Positions 15,201-27,720 of a stretch of DNA of 64,000 bases are shown here, piece by piece. The position numbers and the translations under genes were made by a program. The notes beneath the pieces are model-generated. The model searched no databases and was not told the DNA's origin. It saw nothing but the letters and a program-made list of their open reading frames with translations. Source of the DNA: Bradysia coprophila (lineage: Eukaryota; Arthropoda; Insecta; Diptera; Sciaridae); NCBI RefSeq assembly GCF_014529535.1, contig NW_023503307.1, positions 4,960,599 to 5,024,598 on the forward strand, read 5' to 3'. Each line of letters begins with the position of its first letter. Within the stretch, counting starts at the first letter, position 1.

Positions 15201-18200
15201 TATGGGCATCGCACTGGAAGTGTGTATTTTGATTATCAAGAAAGGTGCAAAAAGCTATAGGCCGAGGATCAATATGACAATGAACTATTACCGGAAAATT
15301 CTGTCCCCTCAAACATTTAAAAATTATTCGGACTTCCTTCATTTAAAAACTTCATTCAGTCTTCGTTTCTACAATTTTTATTATTCTTTGCTCACTTCAG
15401 CCCCAAAAAATGAGTCACTACTTCATTGGCATGAAATTTAAATCTGAATGCACGGCTCGTAGTAAAATAGCTTACGTATTTGTTAGGATCTTCGGCTCTC
15501 TCACTTAACAAATGAATAAATGAAGAAGTCGTAAACATGGACATAATCTTCTATTGCTTCATTAGTTTGAACGTAAATATTGCTATATAAGACAAGTTCC
15601 ATCAGAGATGATCACTCATTTTTGTAGTCACTATCAAGAACAGATGACAAGCTAATAGTTAACTCTGTCACATTGGCTTACGCGTTTCCAATGAAATCCG
15701 ACTAATCTTACAACTACGTAAAACTCGCAGTTCTTGGAAATCAGCCGATTCTTTTTTTTTGTTATGTTAGGAATAGATGGTACTATCGAATTCCCATAAA
15801 AATTACCTGACACTCCACACGCCGAAGTACTTGCATAAAGTAAACTTTTTTTCAAGAAGACTAAAAATATCCCCATTTGTGAAACAGCTTGTCATGTTAA
15901 AATAAGGCACTCGGATTCTATACTGGAATCCATTCACTTTGAATTTTAATCGTTTTGGGAAAAATACAATGTGGATCCATCTCACCGCAATTATTCTAAG
16001 CGACTTTTTCAGCCTGTTTCCTTAAATATATTGAAAATGGACAATAAATACTAAATTTTTGTATAAAACCAACTTTTTTTGTTGGAAAGCCACATAACCA
16101 TCGAAATTTCCTTAAAGTTCGTCGAAAAGGGGATTCCAATCATATATCAAAGGTTCGAATATGGTGTGTAAGGTACCGTTGTAAAGGTTTGAGCTCACCG
16201 CCGTTTTTCGGTTGTTTCAAGAAAAATTTCTAGAAAAATATCGCCGAAGAATAGGAACAGGAATAAAATCAGTGTCTCCGCTGAACAACCAGTGTCCGTG
16301 GATTAGAGCGATTATAAACAAAATATTTTTGCAACAGCTCCCCTCATCTTCCCATTGAACACAGTTAGGATAAATTTAATTGTTATATTTTCTAAACGGC
16401 AAGCGTATCACTATTTGGGAATGTCATACGGAACCCGTATTAAATGTATAAGGCCGGTTTTCAATGGTGTTTCGCTAAACAGCTGACTGACCATGTAAAA
16501 AATGAGAATATTTTACAGTTGGGTCTTCTGTAGCAGGTTCATTACGAGTGAAATAAATATGCGCTAAGCAACTATGCAACAGTAAAGAAATTTTTCTTCC
16601 TTCAATAAGAAAACATTACTCACAGCAATACACTCGAACCGAATACATTTAAAAAAAATAAGACGTTAATTGGACGAATGATGGAAATGGTGATTCTTGT
16701 GATAGGACCAGTCTTTGTTATAACGATGCGTCGAGGGATGAGATGAGTGAACTGCTACCAATAACATTACAACTTTTCTAGAAAGAATTGTTTGATTTTT
16801 ATAGAATTTATGTGGAACGAGCCCAATCGGCGGCGGACACTGCAAAGGATTCGATCGAATAGTATCAAAATGTATACGCTAAAACAAATGAAGTAATACA
16901 CTTTCAATACCAAAGCGATAATTCAAACGTAATGAGCTTTGTTTTACTACACTATCAAAATGAACATGACGAATATTATGAGGATATAGATGGGCTCAAT
17001 TTCGAGAAACTAAGATTAATGAAATGTGATGACGAATGGTAATACTATTTAGCTGAATGAGTGAAATGGGTAAGTCTCTAATTCGGTGTACAGCATTCGA
17101 AGAACTACATTATTTGTCGAGTTATTTAATAGTGACTCATGACTGACAAATTTGTACACAAATTTTTCTTGTTCAAAATATATACGAAATAATTCCCATA
17201 AACTTTCACCGCCACAAAAATATTCAACTATCAAAGAAGAAAGACGAGTTACTGTTTTTCCGACAAATTTGGAATACATACTACGCCGTACTATACCAAA
17301 TCAAAGACATCAATAAACAACGAACCAGCAAAAATATTACAAATATCAAATTAGGTACTTTATCTCGTGCCACAGTTGCTGGATGGTTTGTCGCTAAAAG
17401 AATATTTATGTTTTTCATACATGAGTTCTTCATTGTGCTGTGACTGGTGTATTTTAATTCACTTGTTGTGTGATATTTGACAATGAAAAAGGCAAACAAA
17501 TTAGAGATTTTTTAGAGTGAATCGATTCTTCAACTGACTTTGCCACAAAATGCTCAATGAAGCTTATGGTTATTATAATATAGTGCGCATACGACTTACA
17601 CAGGCAGTGATGTGAATCATACGGAATATTTTTTTTTCTTCGTTGAACTCTTTTTTATGTTTTACTTTCCATTCATAGCGCTGACACCCATCTTATACAC
17701 TGATCTGAGTTGCATACAAATTTATTTCTGGTGCGTTTTATTTTTCGTAATGCGGATATCCTACAATTGGAATATGAATCACGTTGCAGAGCCAAATGGC
17801 AACGGCCTGGTAGTGTTATGTATGTCAAATTTTTGAAACGAATAACAAAAAATTAAATTTCAGAAGAAATGTGTTGAGCACAAGTGTGTTTGTCCAAAAA
17901 TTTGCATAATAGGAGGTCGTTGCGGACACAGTATAATCGTCAACAAAATAAGTAAACAATCTTTCACTTTAGGTGAGATTATATGCTAAGCACATTCGAC
18001 ATTAAACTTGAAAATGCATAAAATGATTCACGTATATATTGTTCTTATCGTTGGCCATTAAAGCGATATATTGACTCCGCATTTTTGTATTTATAATATT
18101 TTAATATGACAACACAGAAAATGAACGACACACATGAGAATTTCTTGTTTTCTTTTTACTACGTTTTGTTTTATCAACTCTTTAATTCCAGCAGAATGTG

Positions 18201-19469
18201 TGAAGGCATATTAGGAACTGCAAAAGGTGAAAGTTTTATTATTTTTTCGAACAGAATTTAAACAGCGACATGTTTCGTTGAGAAGTCAATGGTACGCTAA
18301 TCGGGTGTGCATGTGCAAGAACCAGGAACAAGTCTATAGTTTGTCATAATATTCAACATAAAGTAATACCCGTCAACAGAATTCCGTATGTCGTAGGGGA
18401 ATTGTTAATTTTCATTTTAATGAACAAGTAATGTTTTGTAGTTTTCTTGCAATATTTAAGAACTTGAGAAATGAACGCATCTATTCATTCAAATCAAATG
18501 AGCACTCGTAAGTGACTGGGATAAAATTTCCCACAAACATTTATCACAAATCAGTCAGAAAAAAGGACATATGAGGGGTTTTTGGGGTTCTTTTGAAACG
18601 CATCAACGAAATCGGACCGATGTCTTCAAAAGTCGAAGAGATATAAAATTTTCTTTTTATAGCGCAGAAGAGGATGAATATTTTAATCCTCAAGTTTCGC
18701 CATAATGCTGTTTTGTAAGAACTTTGTCAACCAGGGAGCCCACTCCTCCTTGATTCCTTAAATCTCCTTGAATTTCAAAAATCCTCCTGCAACCTCCCTA
18801 ATCTCCTCAAACTCCATATGCATGCTGTAAGTTACCTATGACACACAAGGCTGGGAAGGACAGGACCGACAGGACACAAACAAATTATTGATTTCCATTA
18901 ATCATCATCTCTGAGGTAGGTATCCAACATTATTAATACTCTTGCTCCTCATACAATTTACCGGAAATATATACTACACATTCAAATAAAAGCGTTTCCG
19001 CCGAGATACTGTTTTTTAAATTAACGATAAAAATAATTTTACTTTTATTAGGTCACTTCTAACTATCTTCACAACGTTTCAACAATGTTTGTTTACCTGA
19101 AAGGTAACATATTGTTTTGTGTGTTTTCTTCGAATTTTTACAACTAAAATAGTACAAAGCGTATTGCAGGGAACATAAACTCAGTGAATTGAATACTGAA
19201 ATGCACAACCAACACCAAAACCAAATTATTTAGAAAGAGTTAATTTTCAGATCTTACACTTCAGGAAATAAATTAGATTTAAAATTATTGCTGAGAATTT
19301 GTCGTCACTTTTGTTCAGGACACTACTTAATTTACACGCGGAGCTGATATCTTTGTCAGAACTTAGACTAAATATTGCAAATTTTTTGGATTAGATTAAA
19401 AAAACTGTTTTAGCGGTTTGACATTTCATCAAAACAATAGTTATTTATGCAACAAGAATCCTATGGAGG
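12290..19469. other. Long intergenic stretch without a recognisable gene
   Basis: No spliced gene could be built here. A stop-free minus-strand frame of 144 codons at 13420-13854 is somewhat less AT-rich than its surroundings and may be a transposon remnant, but I recognise no domain. At 13179-13200 the phrase GGGACCGTCCATAAAAGATG resembles the termini of common insect non-autonomous DNA elements; no partner end was found. Pyrimidine-rich CTCCT/CTCCTTGAATT runs lie at 18742-18805. Confidence 0.5.
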
Positions 19470-20378
19470 TAAGGTAAACGACGTAGTTGCTGACCGTGCA
19501 GGTGTACCTGACCAGCTACATTATTTATCAGTTTTGGAAACTAATTACGAATGAAAATACGCAAATTAACGTTCTAATTAATCTTTAGAGCCTAAAGATT
19601 AATTTGTTCATGAAAATAATGCGATTATTATGTTTACTTATTTGATAAAACCATAAAATGAAACCAGTGCACCATCTCAGTACAAAGTTGCACAATTCTT
19701 AAGAAAATCGTAAGATCGGTGTGGTCTAATTTAAGGTTTTTATTGACAAAAGAATTATTAACGGATAAAGTTTTGGTGTTTTGAGGTAGTAAATAGTTCG
19801 ACAATTAATATGATTAACATAAATAGTGTCTAAAAGTTAATGTTTGATTAATTACATGGTGGTCAAAACATTGCATCAAAAAAATGCCATGTTTGTGTAG
19901 TTGACCGCACCAAATTCCGTACATTTTTCTTCATGTGACAAATTCACCTTCCATGTATGTGCTTTGTTGTGTACAAAATGATGTGATTAAAATTCGTTGA
20001 TATTTTGTGTTTTTATGCGTTTTTATCATTGAAATTGGTTAATATCAGTGAATTAAGAGTGAAAATGTGTCGAATAATGCGAAATTATTGCGAAAAATGT
20101 GAAAAATATCTTAATTTTGTAGGGGTCAACTACTGCAACAAGACTGGTCAGGTATAAAAACACTCGTTTTTTTGTGGTCAGCTACTGCACCAAAAACAGT
20201 GCTTTTTTTACAATAAAAATTAATTAATTGTCAATAGTTCTGATATTCTACGGAATGGGAACAGATCAAATTAAATTCTGACGAAGGAAAAACTTAGCTT
20301 CATCCAAATCATCTTGAGATACTGATGCCCAAAGTTGAAAAATTGCTTAGCCGGTCAGCTACTACCTCACTTACCTTA
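19470..20378. mobile_element. TA-flanked non-autonomous DNA transposon
   Basis: A left end AGGTAAACGACGTAGTTGC TGACCG starting at 19472 is mirrored by the right end finishing at 20376, which reads on the other strand AGGTAAGTGAGGTAGTAGCTGACCG. Both ends are flanked by TA (19470-19471 and 20377-20378). Inside, variants of GGTCAGCTACTGCACCA occur several times in both orientations (about 19497, 19894, 20130, 20178, 20352), as expected for sub-terminal transposase-binding sites. There is no coding capacity. The TA duplication is consistent with a Tc1/mariner-like mobiliser, but the family is not settled. Confidence 0.7.
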
Positions 20379-20573
20379 TATTATCGCACTAGATGTCACA
20401 CTTTTTATGCAATGAAGAAAATCGAATAAATAAAATACGTTCATACGACATACGGCGTAAGTTACAAATATAATCACTGAATTGCATAATATTTGTTTAC
20501 GCACTTCAAGCAAAAGTGATCATAGTCGACAGCTGCCAAATAGAGTACTATTTTGTATGAAATTGTTTTTATG

Positions 20574-20790
20574 TACAGTATTGCGATCAAGGTAGTGCGT
20601 AAATGGATTTTCAGATATACTTTCGCGTACTAGTGCGCAAAAGTGACGTTTGGAAAAATGAAGATCCCACTCCTGTACATAAAATCTTGTTAGTAACTTG
20701 TCCCTAGGCTAGAATTTTACGCATATGATGTGTTGTCAACCTCGGCTTTGCCTCGGGTTGACAATTTTCACATCTACTGCGCAAAATTTC
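20574..20790. repeat. Interspersed repeat, copy 2, with terminal hairpin
   Basis: Second copy of the element at 4621-4815. Its right part forms a hairpin whose inner arms TTGTCAACC/GGTTGACAA flank a GC-rich centre (CGGCTTTGCCTCG), with outer arms GATGTGT (20729) and CACATCTA (about 20780). A sequence just upstream at 20505-20560 (CACTTCAAGCAAAAG ... CTGCCAAATAGAGTACTAT) is shared with the element at 51724-51889, so this is a nest of repeats. Confidence 0.7.
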
Positions 20791-20799
20791 CATTTAGCC

Positions 20800-21850
20800 A
20801 CATATTAGCAAAATAGCTCTATATGACACAAGTTTCAATACCCTATTCGCATTACGGTTTGCAGTTTGTTTGTCAAAAGGCGACAAACGGGTACCACTCG
20901 TCGAGTATCTTTATTTATCAAATATTCGTAAATTTATGCAAAAAAATTGACATTAAAAAGTCTGCATACCTATTGCACAGCCAGACAGGATGTTGTTTTT
21001 CGTTATTCTTCATTCGGCCTCAATCAACGCACTTCAACAGTATATCAAGTATCAAAGATAGTTTGACACTGTAAAAATTTGAAAACAATTCTCGTATTCT
21101 TTTTGGCAGCTCTCATTGCGATCACTCATGCTTGCAGTTCGTTGCTTCAATTATGATACCATTTTGAAAAGCAAGAAATGATATGCGTCGTTTCTCCACA
21201 ATGTTAAACTGCCCACCACATTGATTGTACTTATACGTTGTCGTCTCTAATTCGGGTCGATGGGAAATCTACTTCAAGAAACCATGTAACTTGATTTTTT
21301 GTCAAACTGCATTATGATTTCTGTAATTTATGTTTTTCTGTTAATTTCTAACAGTAGTTACAGTTACTAGTAGACAATTTTGAACTACCATCAGTCTTAC
21401 TTTTTTAATATTTTCTCTCACTATTCGTTCATAGTTTTTTATGACATTGAGTGCAAAGTACTTTATTAGGCTCTAGATGTGTAATTATTATGACACAGAC
21501 CGTCTGTCATTATACACATCGTGAGCCTTAATGAGTACTTCGCACCGTGATTCATCCAACGTTTTATGCAACAGATGGATCTTAAATTCGCAGTTTTCGA
21601 ACATTACGATATCGAGTTCTTTACATGTCTAATTTCACGGATAGAGAATATTGGAAAAGATAGACTGTAGGTCAAAATTATCTACTAGGGCTGTAGTAGC
21701 TTACCCCTCGTTCTTTGCTTCTCGGTAACACATACGTGACTGTTTTTGTTTACATAGGTGTTTACAAAGAATTAATGAGCTTAATTGGTTTACTTAATGA
21801 CTATGCATGCACATTGACAACGGAACTGAATGTATGTTTGTTGCGTAAGC
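20800..21850. other. Upstream region of the gustatory receptor, with a hairpin repeat
   Basis: No gene is seen. An 83-codon plus-strand frame at 20823-21074 has no supporting features. An inverted repeat lies at 21451-21545 (separate entry). The segment ends in the initiator-like TCAGTT at 21853 of the receptor gene. Confidence 0.5.
21451..21545. repeat. Hairpin element with GATGTGT/ACACATC arms
   Basis: The arms read inward from GTGCAAAGTACTTTATTAGG on the left and, on the opposite strand, GTGCGAAGTACTCATTAAGG on the right. They continue through CTAGATGTGTAAT and CGATGTGTATAAT to a small centre, CAGACCG. Nearly the whole 95 bp is palindromic. The same core recurs at 32605-32694, 34575-34697 and 41722-41802. 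Confidence 0.75.
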
Positions 21851-21852
21851 GG

Positions 21853-21858
21853 TCAGTT
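21853..21858 (+). promoter_or_regulatory. Initiator-like TCAGTT of the receptor gene
   Basis: TCAGTT with A at 21855 lies 31 nt before the chosen start codon. It matches the arthropod initiator, but no DPE is present at +28, so it is only a likely start site. Confidence 0.35.
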
Positions 21859-21885
21859 TGCTGTTATACTGTAACGTGAAATGAG

Positions 21886-23853
21886 ATGTTGACGAACATC
21901 AAACATTTTCTATTCCATTTTCCGTTACATTCACTCCTTTTTATTGGAAAATGGCAGGGTTTGATTGTTTTTGCATACAAAGCTAATCCAGTAATTACGT
22001 GCACAAATTCGACTTTCGTCCATGTATACAGCTGCATGTATACCGTGTTCATAGTGTTATCTCTTCAAATTTTGGCCGCCAAATATTTGTCGTGGTTTCC
22101 CTATTTTCTGCAGGTATCAAAAGCAATCATGGTTTTCGTATATGTTACAGAGCTACTGATTACTGTCTACAGAGTAATGACAGTGTACATTATTCAATTT
22201 TATTATCGCGATCACTTCCGGAATCTCCTCACGGAAGCATTACATTTACATCAAAGAGTAAGTGAGTTGATGAATGGTGCCTGGATTTTCAACAAAACCT
22301 TCTACCGTTGTTACACCTCTAAAGTAACAGGTGTTGTGTTCCAATTTGCAATCATTTCGTACTTAATTAGCCTGTACAAACAAATGGCCTCCGCCATATT
22401 CAACTGTGACCTGCTAACATTTTCGATGTTCATTTACATCCACTTCACTGCAATCACTATGTCTAGCGTCTTTTATGCGGGCATGATGTTCGTTCTACTG
22501 ATTTTTCAAAATTTAAACCGAAAAGCATCGCAATTGTCCAACTCAATAAAGGATACTGAACTGAAAATACGAATGAAATGTGAGCTATGTGGACGATTAT
22601 GTGATGAGGTCGATCAGATCGTTTACATTTACGAAAGGGCTGTAACATTTCTGAAGAACTTCAATAGATTTTTTTCATTCCAACTGTTATTCACATTTAT
22701 CAACGCAATTTATGTGGTTTTGGTTGAGGTATAGTTATATTTCATTTCATTTCATATCGAAAACGGTCTAAATTCTTCCTCATTTACAAGTTGTATTACA
22801 TCTACGATAATGTGAGACAAATGAGCTCCGATCCTGATTCAATGGAATTTCTCTACGGACATATAGTGAAAGACTTAGCATATATGCTGTGCTTTGCTAT
22901 CGAATTCTTTCATATTGTGCTCATTTCAAGTACGGTTACCGAGGTGGTGAGTGCACATATTGAATGGAAACACAAAATCGACCAATATGCTAAGGCGTTT
23001 GCATTCTGTTTACTTTCTCATAAAGGCTCTCCAGACTGGTATGGCTTTTCGTGCGCACTTTAACATAGTCGATAGTCGATTGAAACAAAGTGTAAATTAC
23101 AATTACTTTTGCAATTACAAACTGGCTTCCATGGAAACCTAACTGAACATTTTTATCTCTATTCATCAGATTGAGTTGCTAACTTTGCAAAATTTACTTA
23201 TATCACCGACGGTAATGGCTGGTGGACTAATTGAAATTAAGACAACAATTTTATTTGCTGTAGGTTCTTGGTCCCTCTATTGATGTATTATATGTATCAT
23301 ACGCGAGATCACGGGTTAATCCAAGAACTATTTTTTGGAAGCACTTCCCCATATTTCTTGAATTTTCCTAAATTTTTCCACAATTTCCTACATTTTTTTC
23401 AAATTTTCCCAAGAATATGTTGTTGCGAAAACTAAGGAAAATATGGAAAAATGTAAGAAAAATATGGGAAAATGTTTTCCTAAAAGTAGCCGCTGGGCTA
23501 ATCCCTGAATGAGTTTCACATTTTTGAAGCTAGTTCCACAAAGAGAACCATTCGAAAATCGTCTGTTGACTCTTTTTTTCCTGATCTACCAGGCAATACC
23601 TGAGCAGCATTTTATATTTGAGTGAAAGGAAAAGCGTCTTCAATGTTGGTGTCTTCAAAAATGTGAAACTGTTTTCTGACTAAGATTTTTGATAAGTGAA
23701 ACAATTTTTTAATGAAATTTTGATCTTTTGCAGACCGTGTCAACAATCGCATCGTATGCATCCATCTGCATACAGTTTGACTTAGGCGATTTCACCAAGT
23801 TTAACTCGACATTTTACAATGACTACCATATGTACTATCAAAATAAACATTAA
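21886..23853 (+). CDS. Gustatory receptor (7tm_7 family), five exons
   Basis: Exons at 21886-22728, 22791-22946, 23026-23091, 23170-23259 and 23734-23853, all phase-0 junctions with GT..AG borders, encode about 424 residues, the usual size for an insect gustatory receptor. Exon 1 holds the first membrane segments and the intracellular loops; exon 2 carries a hydrophobic segment (AYMLCFAIEFFHIVLI); exons 3-4 give the typical VDSRLKQS-IELLTLQNLL stretch; exon 5 gives the last helix TVSTIASYASICIQF, the family's C-terminal TYxxxxxQF-like signature with SY in place of TY. These receptors are ligand-gated cation channels in chemosensory neurons. The ligand cannot be inferred. The start at 21886 is the first in-frame ATG, about 30 nt after TCAGTT at 21853; another ATG at 21881 is out of frame. 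AATAAA overlaps the stop region. No break is seen, so the gene looks intact. Confidence 0.88.
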
Positions 23854-25609
23854 CTGAAAAAGAGAATTGATAGATTTTGTAAATTATACATAATCCGTTG
23901 CAGAAGGTTTCGCAACATCAAAAATTTGAATGGGAGTAGGTAGCACCAGATACCAGACTGCTTCCATCACGGTGGGGTTGAACAAAACTTAAATAGAGTC
24001 GCGACACCACCTCTGATTTTTTTTTTATATTCTTATTGAGGGACTCGAGTACTATAAGGAACCACATTCAGTTCGCAAAATTTTCCAGCCGTTTCGGAGA
24101 ACCGTCACTCATGGCCGTGCGGGACCGACGAGTCAATTTGAATACAGATTGTTATCGCAACGGATAGAGGGACTAATTCTAAGTTAATTCGTATAGAAAT
24201 GGCTCCCCTCAACAACTTGACCACGTAGCTACAGCCAGCTAAAGTCGAAAATTCGACATATTTCAATGGTGATATGTCCAAGACGAAGAAAGTTTGAAAT
24301 TCTTTGAATGGCGATGTTGGTAGATGATTCCATGCTCTATTAAACGCCGAGAATGGATTTTAGAAAATTTGTCTGAATTGTATAATATTTGAAAAATTTT
24401 ATTTTCACCATCCTCGGCGAAACTTGGACTCGTCTGTAATACACAGGTTCACCCTGTCTGCAACAAAACAATAGTGCCTGATGAGCCTGCAGTCTAAGTT
24501 TTACAACAATACCACACTCGCCATACCAGCCTCACAACAAGTATCTGTTACGACATTTTGTTTGCAGCAAGGTCACTCTACGACGAAATTTTCAATTTAT
24601 TATCTATCTTCAAGTGCCTGTTCCTTTAGGATGAATGGAATTGTTATGCATTCTTCATAAATAAGTGGTATAAGTTATTTGCAGCAGTTCTTACACTAAT
24701 TACGTGTTTCTGGAGTCGATTAAAGCTGATTTCGCTAGCCGTTAGAGAAAATTTACCCCAAAAGTATGTGGAAATCAGCTTTAACCGACTCCAGATACAC
24801 GTAATTAGTGTAAGAATTGCTGCAAATAACTTATACCACTTATTTATGAAGAATGCATAACAATTCCACTCATTCTAAAGGAACGGGTCATATATGGCAA
24901 CTAGGCAACTCAGAAGTGTGCTTTTGTGATTTTCATTTAATTCGCTATATTGAGGTGTTTGCCGCGTAAAGCGGGCCTTTTGTCGCCTTTCCTTCACTCA
25001 AAGTATTTTTTCCTACAGGTCACCTTGCAGTGACGGTCGACCGATCTCCAATCACTCAAACGTCAAACATTTCTTCTTTGAAACTGAACTATCGACTGAA
25101 GGAGACCAATGAAGTTGTATTTTGACTATCCTACCACACTGACCCGATCTCGACATTTATTTTTTTTATCTCGACGGGCGGCCCAGGAAGACGTCACTGG
25201 GACCAACGGTATTTTATACTCAAGGCATCAAGTCCTATTCAACCCACTATGTCGTTATTCGTGTCCAAAGCCTGTGTTGCCCAGCGTATGTGATGATGTG
25301 CGTGGAAAAGGAAACAATTATTTTACATTGAGCGGTGTATAAGTGTATTTCGGTATAATAAAATCAAATTCCCGGTGTTATGTAAATCACATTAGGGTTT
25401 TAGAATCGCAAGTCATTTTTTTTTTAATTAATAATTTTGTTCTAATTTTGCTTTTTTAGAATGTTATTGTGCGTTAATTTGGCCTTAACAGAATAAATAA
25501 ATATGATCGATGTCATGCCTCTAACAGACATTCGTTTAGTATACACAATAACATCCCGGTTTTTTCTTCGTTTTATTTTCCTTTTTTATATCCACACACA
25601 ATTTTTTAT
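23854..25609. other. Intergenic stretch holding a long hairpin repeat
   Basis: No gene was found. A 77-codon plus-strand frame at 25109-25342 has no supporting features. The inverted repeat at 24617-24887 is listed separately. Short purine/pyrimidine-rich mirror segments related to TTTTCCTAAATTTT and its complement lie a little upstream in the receptor's last intron (about 23345-23500). Confidence 0.5.
24617..24887. repeat. Long inverted repeat (117-bp arms, 37-bp spacer)
   Basis: The left arm 24617-24733 and right arm 24771-24887 are reverse complements with only a handful of mismatches over 117 bp. Matching blocks include GAATTGTTATGCATTCTTCA, CATAAATAAGTGGTATAAGT and CTAATTACGTG. The outermost bases are CCYGTTCCTTTAG. 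I see no convincing target duplication. It could be a fold-back transposon or a hairpin-RNA locus. Confidence 0.8.
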
Positions 25610-25759
25610 TTAACCTTTTACCGACGGCAAACATATCATCAGTGGTTTCCGAGTGTGCCACGTCTTTGAACAAAAAACAATTTTCAACATTGATTGAAAG
25701 AAAATATTTTATGGCAGGGATGGAACCGATTATGTTCGCCTGCCGTCCGTAAAAATTAA
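25610..25759. mobile_element. TTAA-flanked MITE (piggyBac-like)
   Basis: The element is bounded by TTAA at 25610-25613 and 25756-25759. The left end reads CCTTTTACCGACGGCAAACATA and the right end, on the other strand, TTTTTACGGACGGCAGGCGA. TTAA duplication is the piggyBac hallmark. Related copies are at 57174-57349 and 58251-58416, with a left end at 48963. It sits just downstream of the TMEM41B stop codon and may lie in its 3' UTR. Confidence 0.7.
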
Positions 25760-25974
25760 CAAAATCTTTGGTAAAAACAACAACAAATAACAACATTCGT
25801 GTCGTTACGCATACAAATTTTCTTTTTGTTTCAGTTTGTAAACGAAAAATGATTACAAAAATCGATGGCAAAGATAATAAATTTTTTCAATTTTTTTTTT
25901 CTTCAATATAATAAAAAACCCAACAACGTCCCAACCATAATCAAAACCGATATGTATAATTATATGCGTTCTAT

Positions 25975-27720
25975 CTACTCAATTTTCGTTTTGAAATATT
26001 TCTTAAAAATAACAGGCAACATTGTGATACAAGCGAAAACGGTCAAATAGACCATTGACACCCAGGAGAATGCTTCTCGCGAACTGGTTAACGTATTCAG
26101 CGTTTTTCCCGCCTGGATCGCTAGAAATGATGGTGGGGCTACACCTAATGAGAGAGGGAGAGAAAGATAGAGCAAAAATTTTACAAAATTCAAATCCAAC
26201 AAAAAATCCCAAGAAAAAATCTCCTACCAAAAAATGTTCCAACAGCAAACGGAAACAATGGAACACCAATGACCGGTGCAACCAAATTGATAAACCAATT
26301 AGGCAGAAATGGTGTCATTCGTAAAAATAGCATGTACATAAGCAGTTCGTCCTTGTGCTTATCCACCTGTTGTGACCATGATGCGGCCCGTGCCGGAAAA
26401 TAATACTTAACCAATCGTCTGCCAACCAGTTGTGACAGCAGATAACATAGAGTTGCACCCAGTGCCGAACAGAAACACACCAAGCACAATGCAATCGGAA
26501 AATTGAACAGGAAACCGCTTAGAATCGATAGGAACAATGATCCAGGAATGGCGAACGTTTGCAGGCTGGATGATAAAAATTTTGTTTCGTTACGATAATG
26601 TGGATGAGAGATTATTTTGAAGAACAGCCTATTGAAATCGGGCGCATTTTCCAGGGGACTTTTCGATAAACGCTTAGGAAAGCATTGGCGGGCAGCCAAA
26701 TACACTTTTCAAAAAAATCCTCGAGGCTTGTGTGACATTTTTCTTCTCCTGTCTTCAATATTTCTTGATCAAATATTTCCAGTGCACGAAGAGGAACTGA
26801 GTCATAAATTTACACTTCAAAGGTTCATTCAACCCATGCATGTTTTGTGTCATCGCAAAACTGAGAAAACCGTTTCTAGTTGTTTTCGTTGCGTTTTGGA
26901 TGCAGCAGAAGTGCATTGGTCAAATTTTTACCCATTTTTTAAACGGCTCATATCTTAGTGTTGATGACTTTTAAGCCCAATAAACCTATATGCACCGAAA
27001 GTTCTTCCAATCACCTTTCTAATAACACCCTGCGCGAGTTTTTACGTTTCATTTATCTGGAGAAATTTCTATAAGAAGCCACACAAGCGTCGAGGAATTT
27101 TTTTGAAAGTAGTTTTGGCTTCTAGGGATGAGTTCATTTTTAGGTACATATAAAAAGGACCACTAGAAAAGCTTCCGATTTCGGTAGGCTGTTCTTCAAA
27201 AGAATCCTTTGATACGATGGCCGCGTATACTTACAATACGTAAACGAACACAACGCCGAACATGACTTCGAAATAGTACGTGTCTTTGTACTGATCCAAC
27301 ACCTTACCAAGCATTTTAGCATCTTCGATGTCGAATGGAATTTTTAGATGTTGCTTCTCTGATCTGGAGAATGAAAACGGAATAAGACAGACATTACGTT
27401 GGGGGGCACAATCGAGTTCGCGCCAGATAAAAAAAAATTGTTCGAGAAAATACTTACTCATCCAACTCAGGAAACATCATGTACATGTAAAACATAGCTA
27501 CTAGACTAGTTGTAAAAATTGATAACAATATGATCAATGATTTTTGAGCGTTCGGTTCTACGCTCTTGGAGCTACATTTTGTTTCAGTCGTTGAAAATGT
27601 TTCACTGCCATTTCGTTGCTTTATTCCTGTAAATTATACAACGAATTGCGTTATGATTCCCTCACAAAACAAAACGTTTTCGTTTATGTAAACATCCAGT
27701 ATACCTGCTGCTGTGTTCAT
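25975..27720 (-). CDS. TMEM41B / stasimon, ER VTT-domain lipid scramblase
   Basis: Five exons on the minus strand: 27720-27705, 27626-27458, 27363-27235, 26565-26228 and 26144-25975, joining in frame to 273 residues (human TMEM41B about 291). The start MNTAAGIKQR is split by a phase-1 intron. A first membrane helix precedes MMFPELDESEKQH, then LEDAK-like IEDAKMLG, and the VTT core: QTFAIPGSLFLSILSGF, LRMTPFLPNWFINLV and GTFFGVAPPSFLAI. The family moves phospholipids between ER leaflets and supports autophagosome and lipoprotein formation; in flies stasimon affects motor-circuit function. The C-terminus ends in a basic KKYFKTKIE tail. Splice sites are standard. The gene appears complete. The 669-bp third intron holds nothing I recognise. 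Confidence 0.95.

Noticed and set aside
22947-23063. Read-through of receptor exon 2 beyond 22946
   Set aside because: GTGAGT at 22947 is a strong donor, and the read-through peptide ends at a stop with no receptor features; the next exon in another frame restores the family motif.
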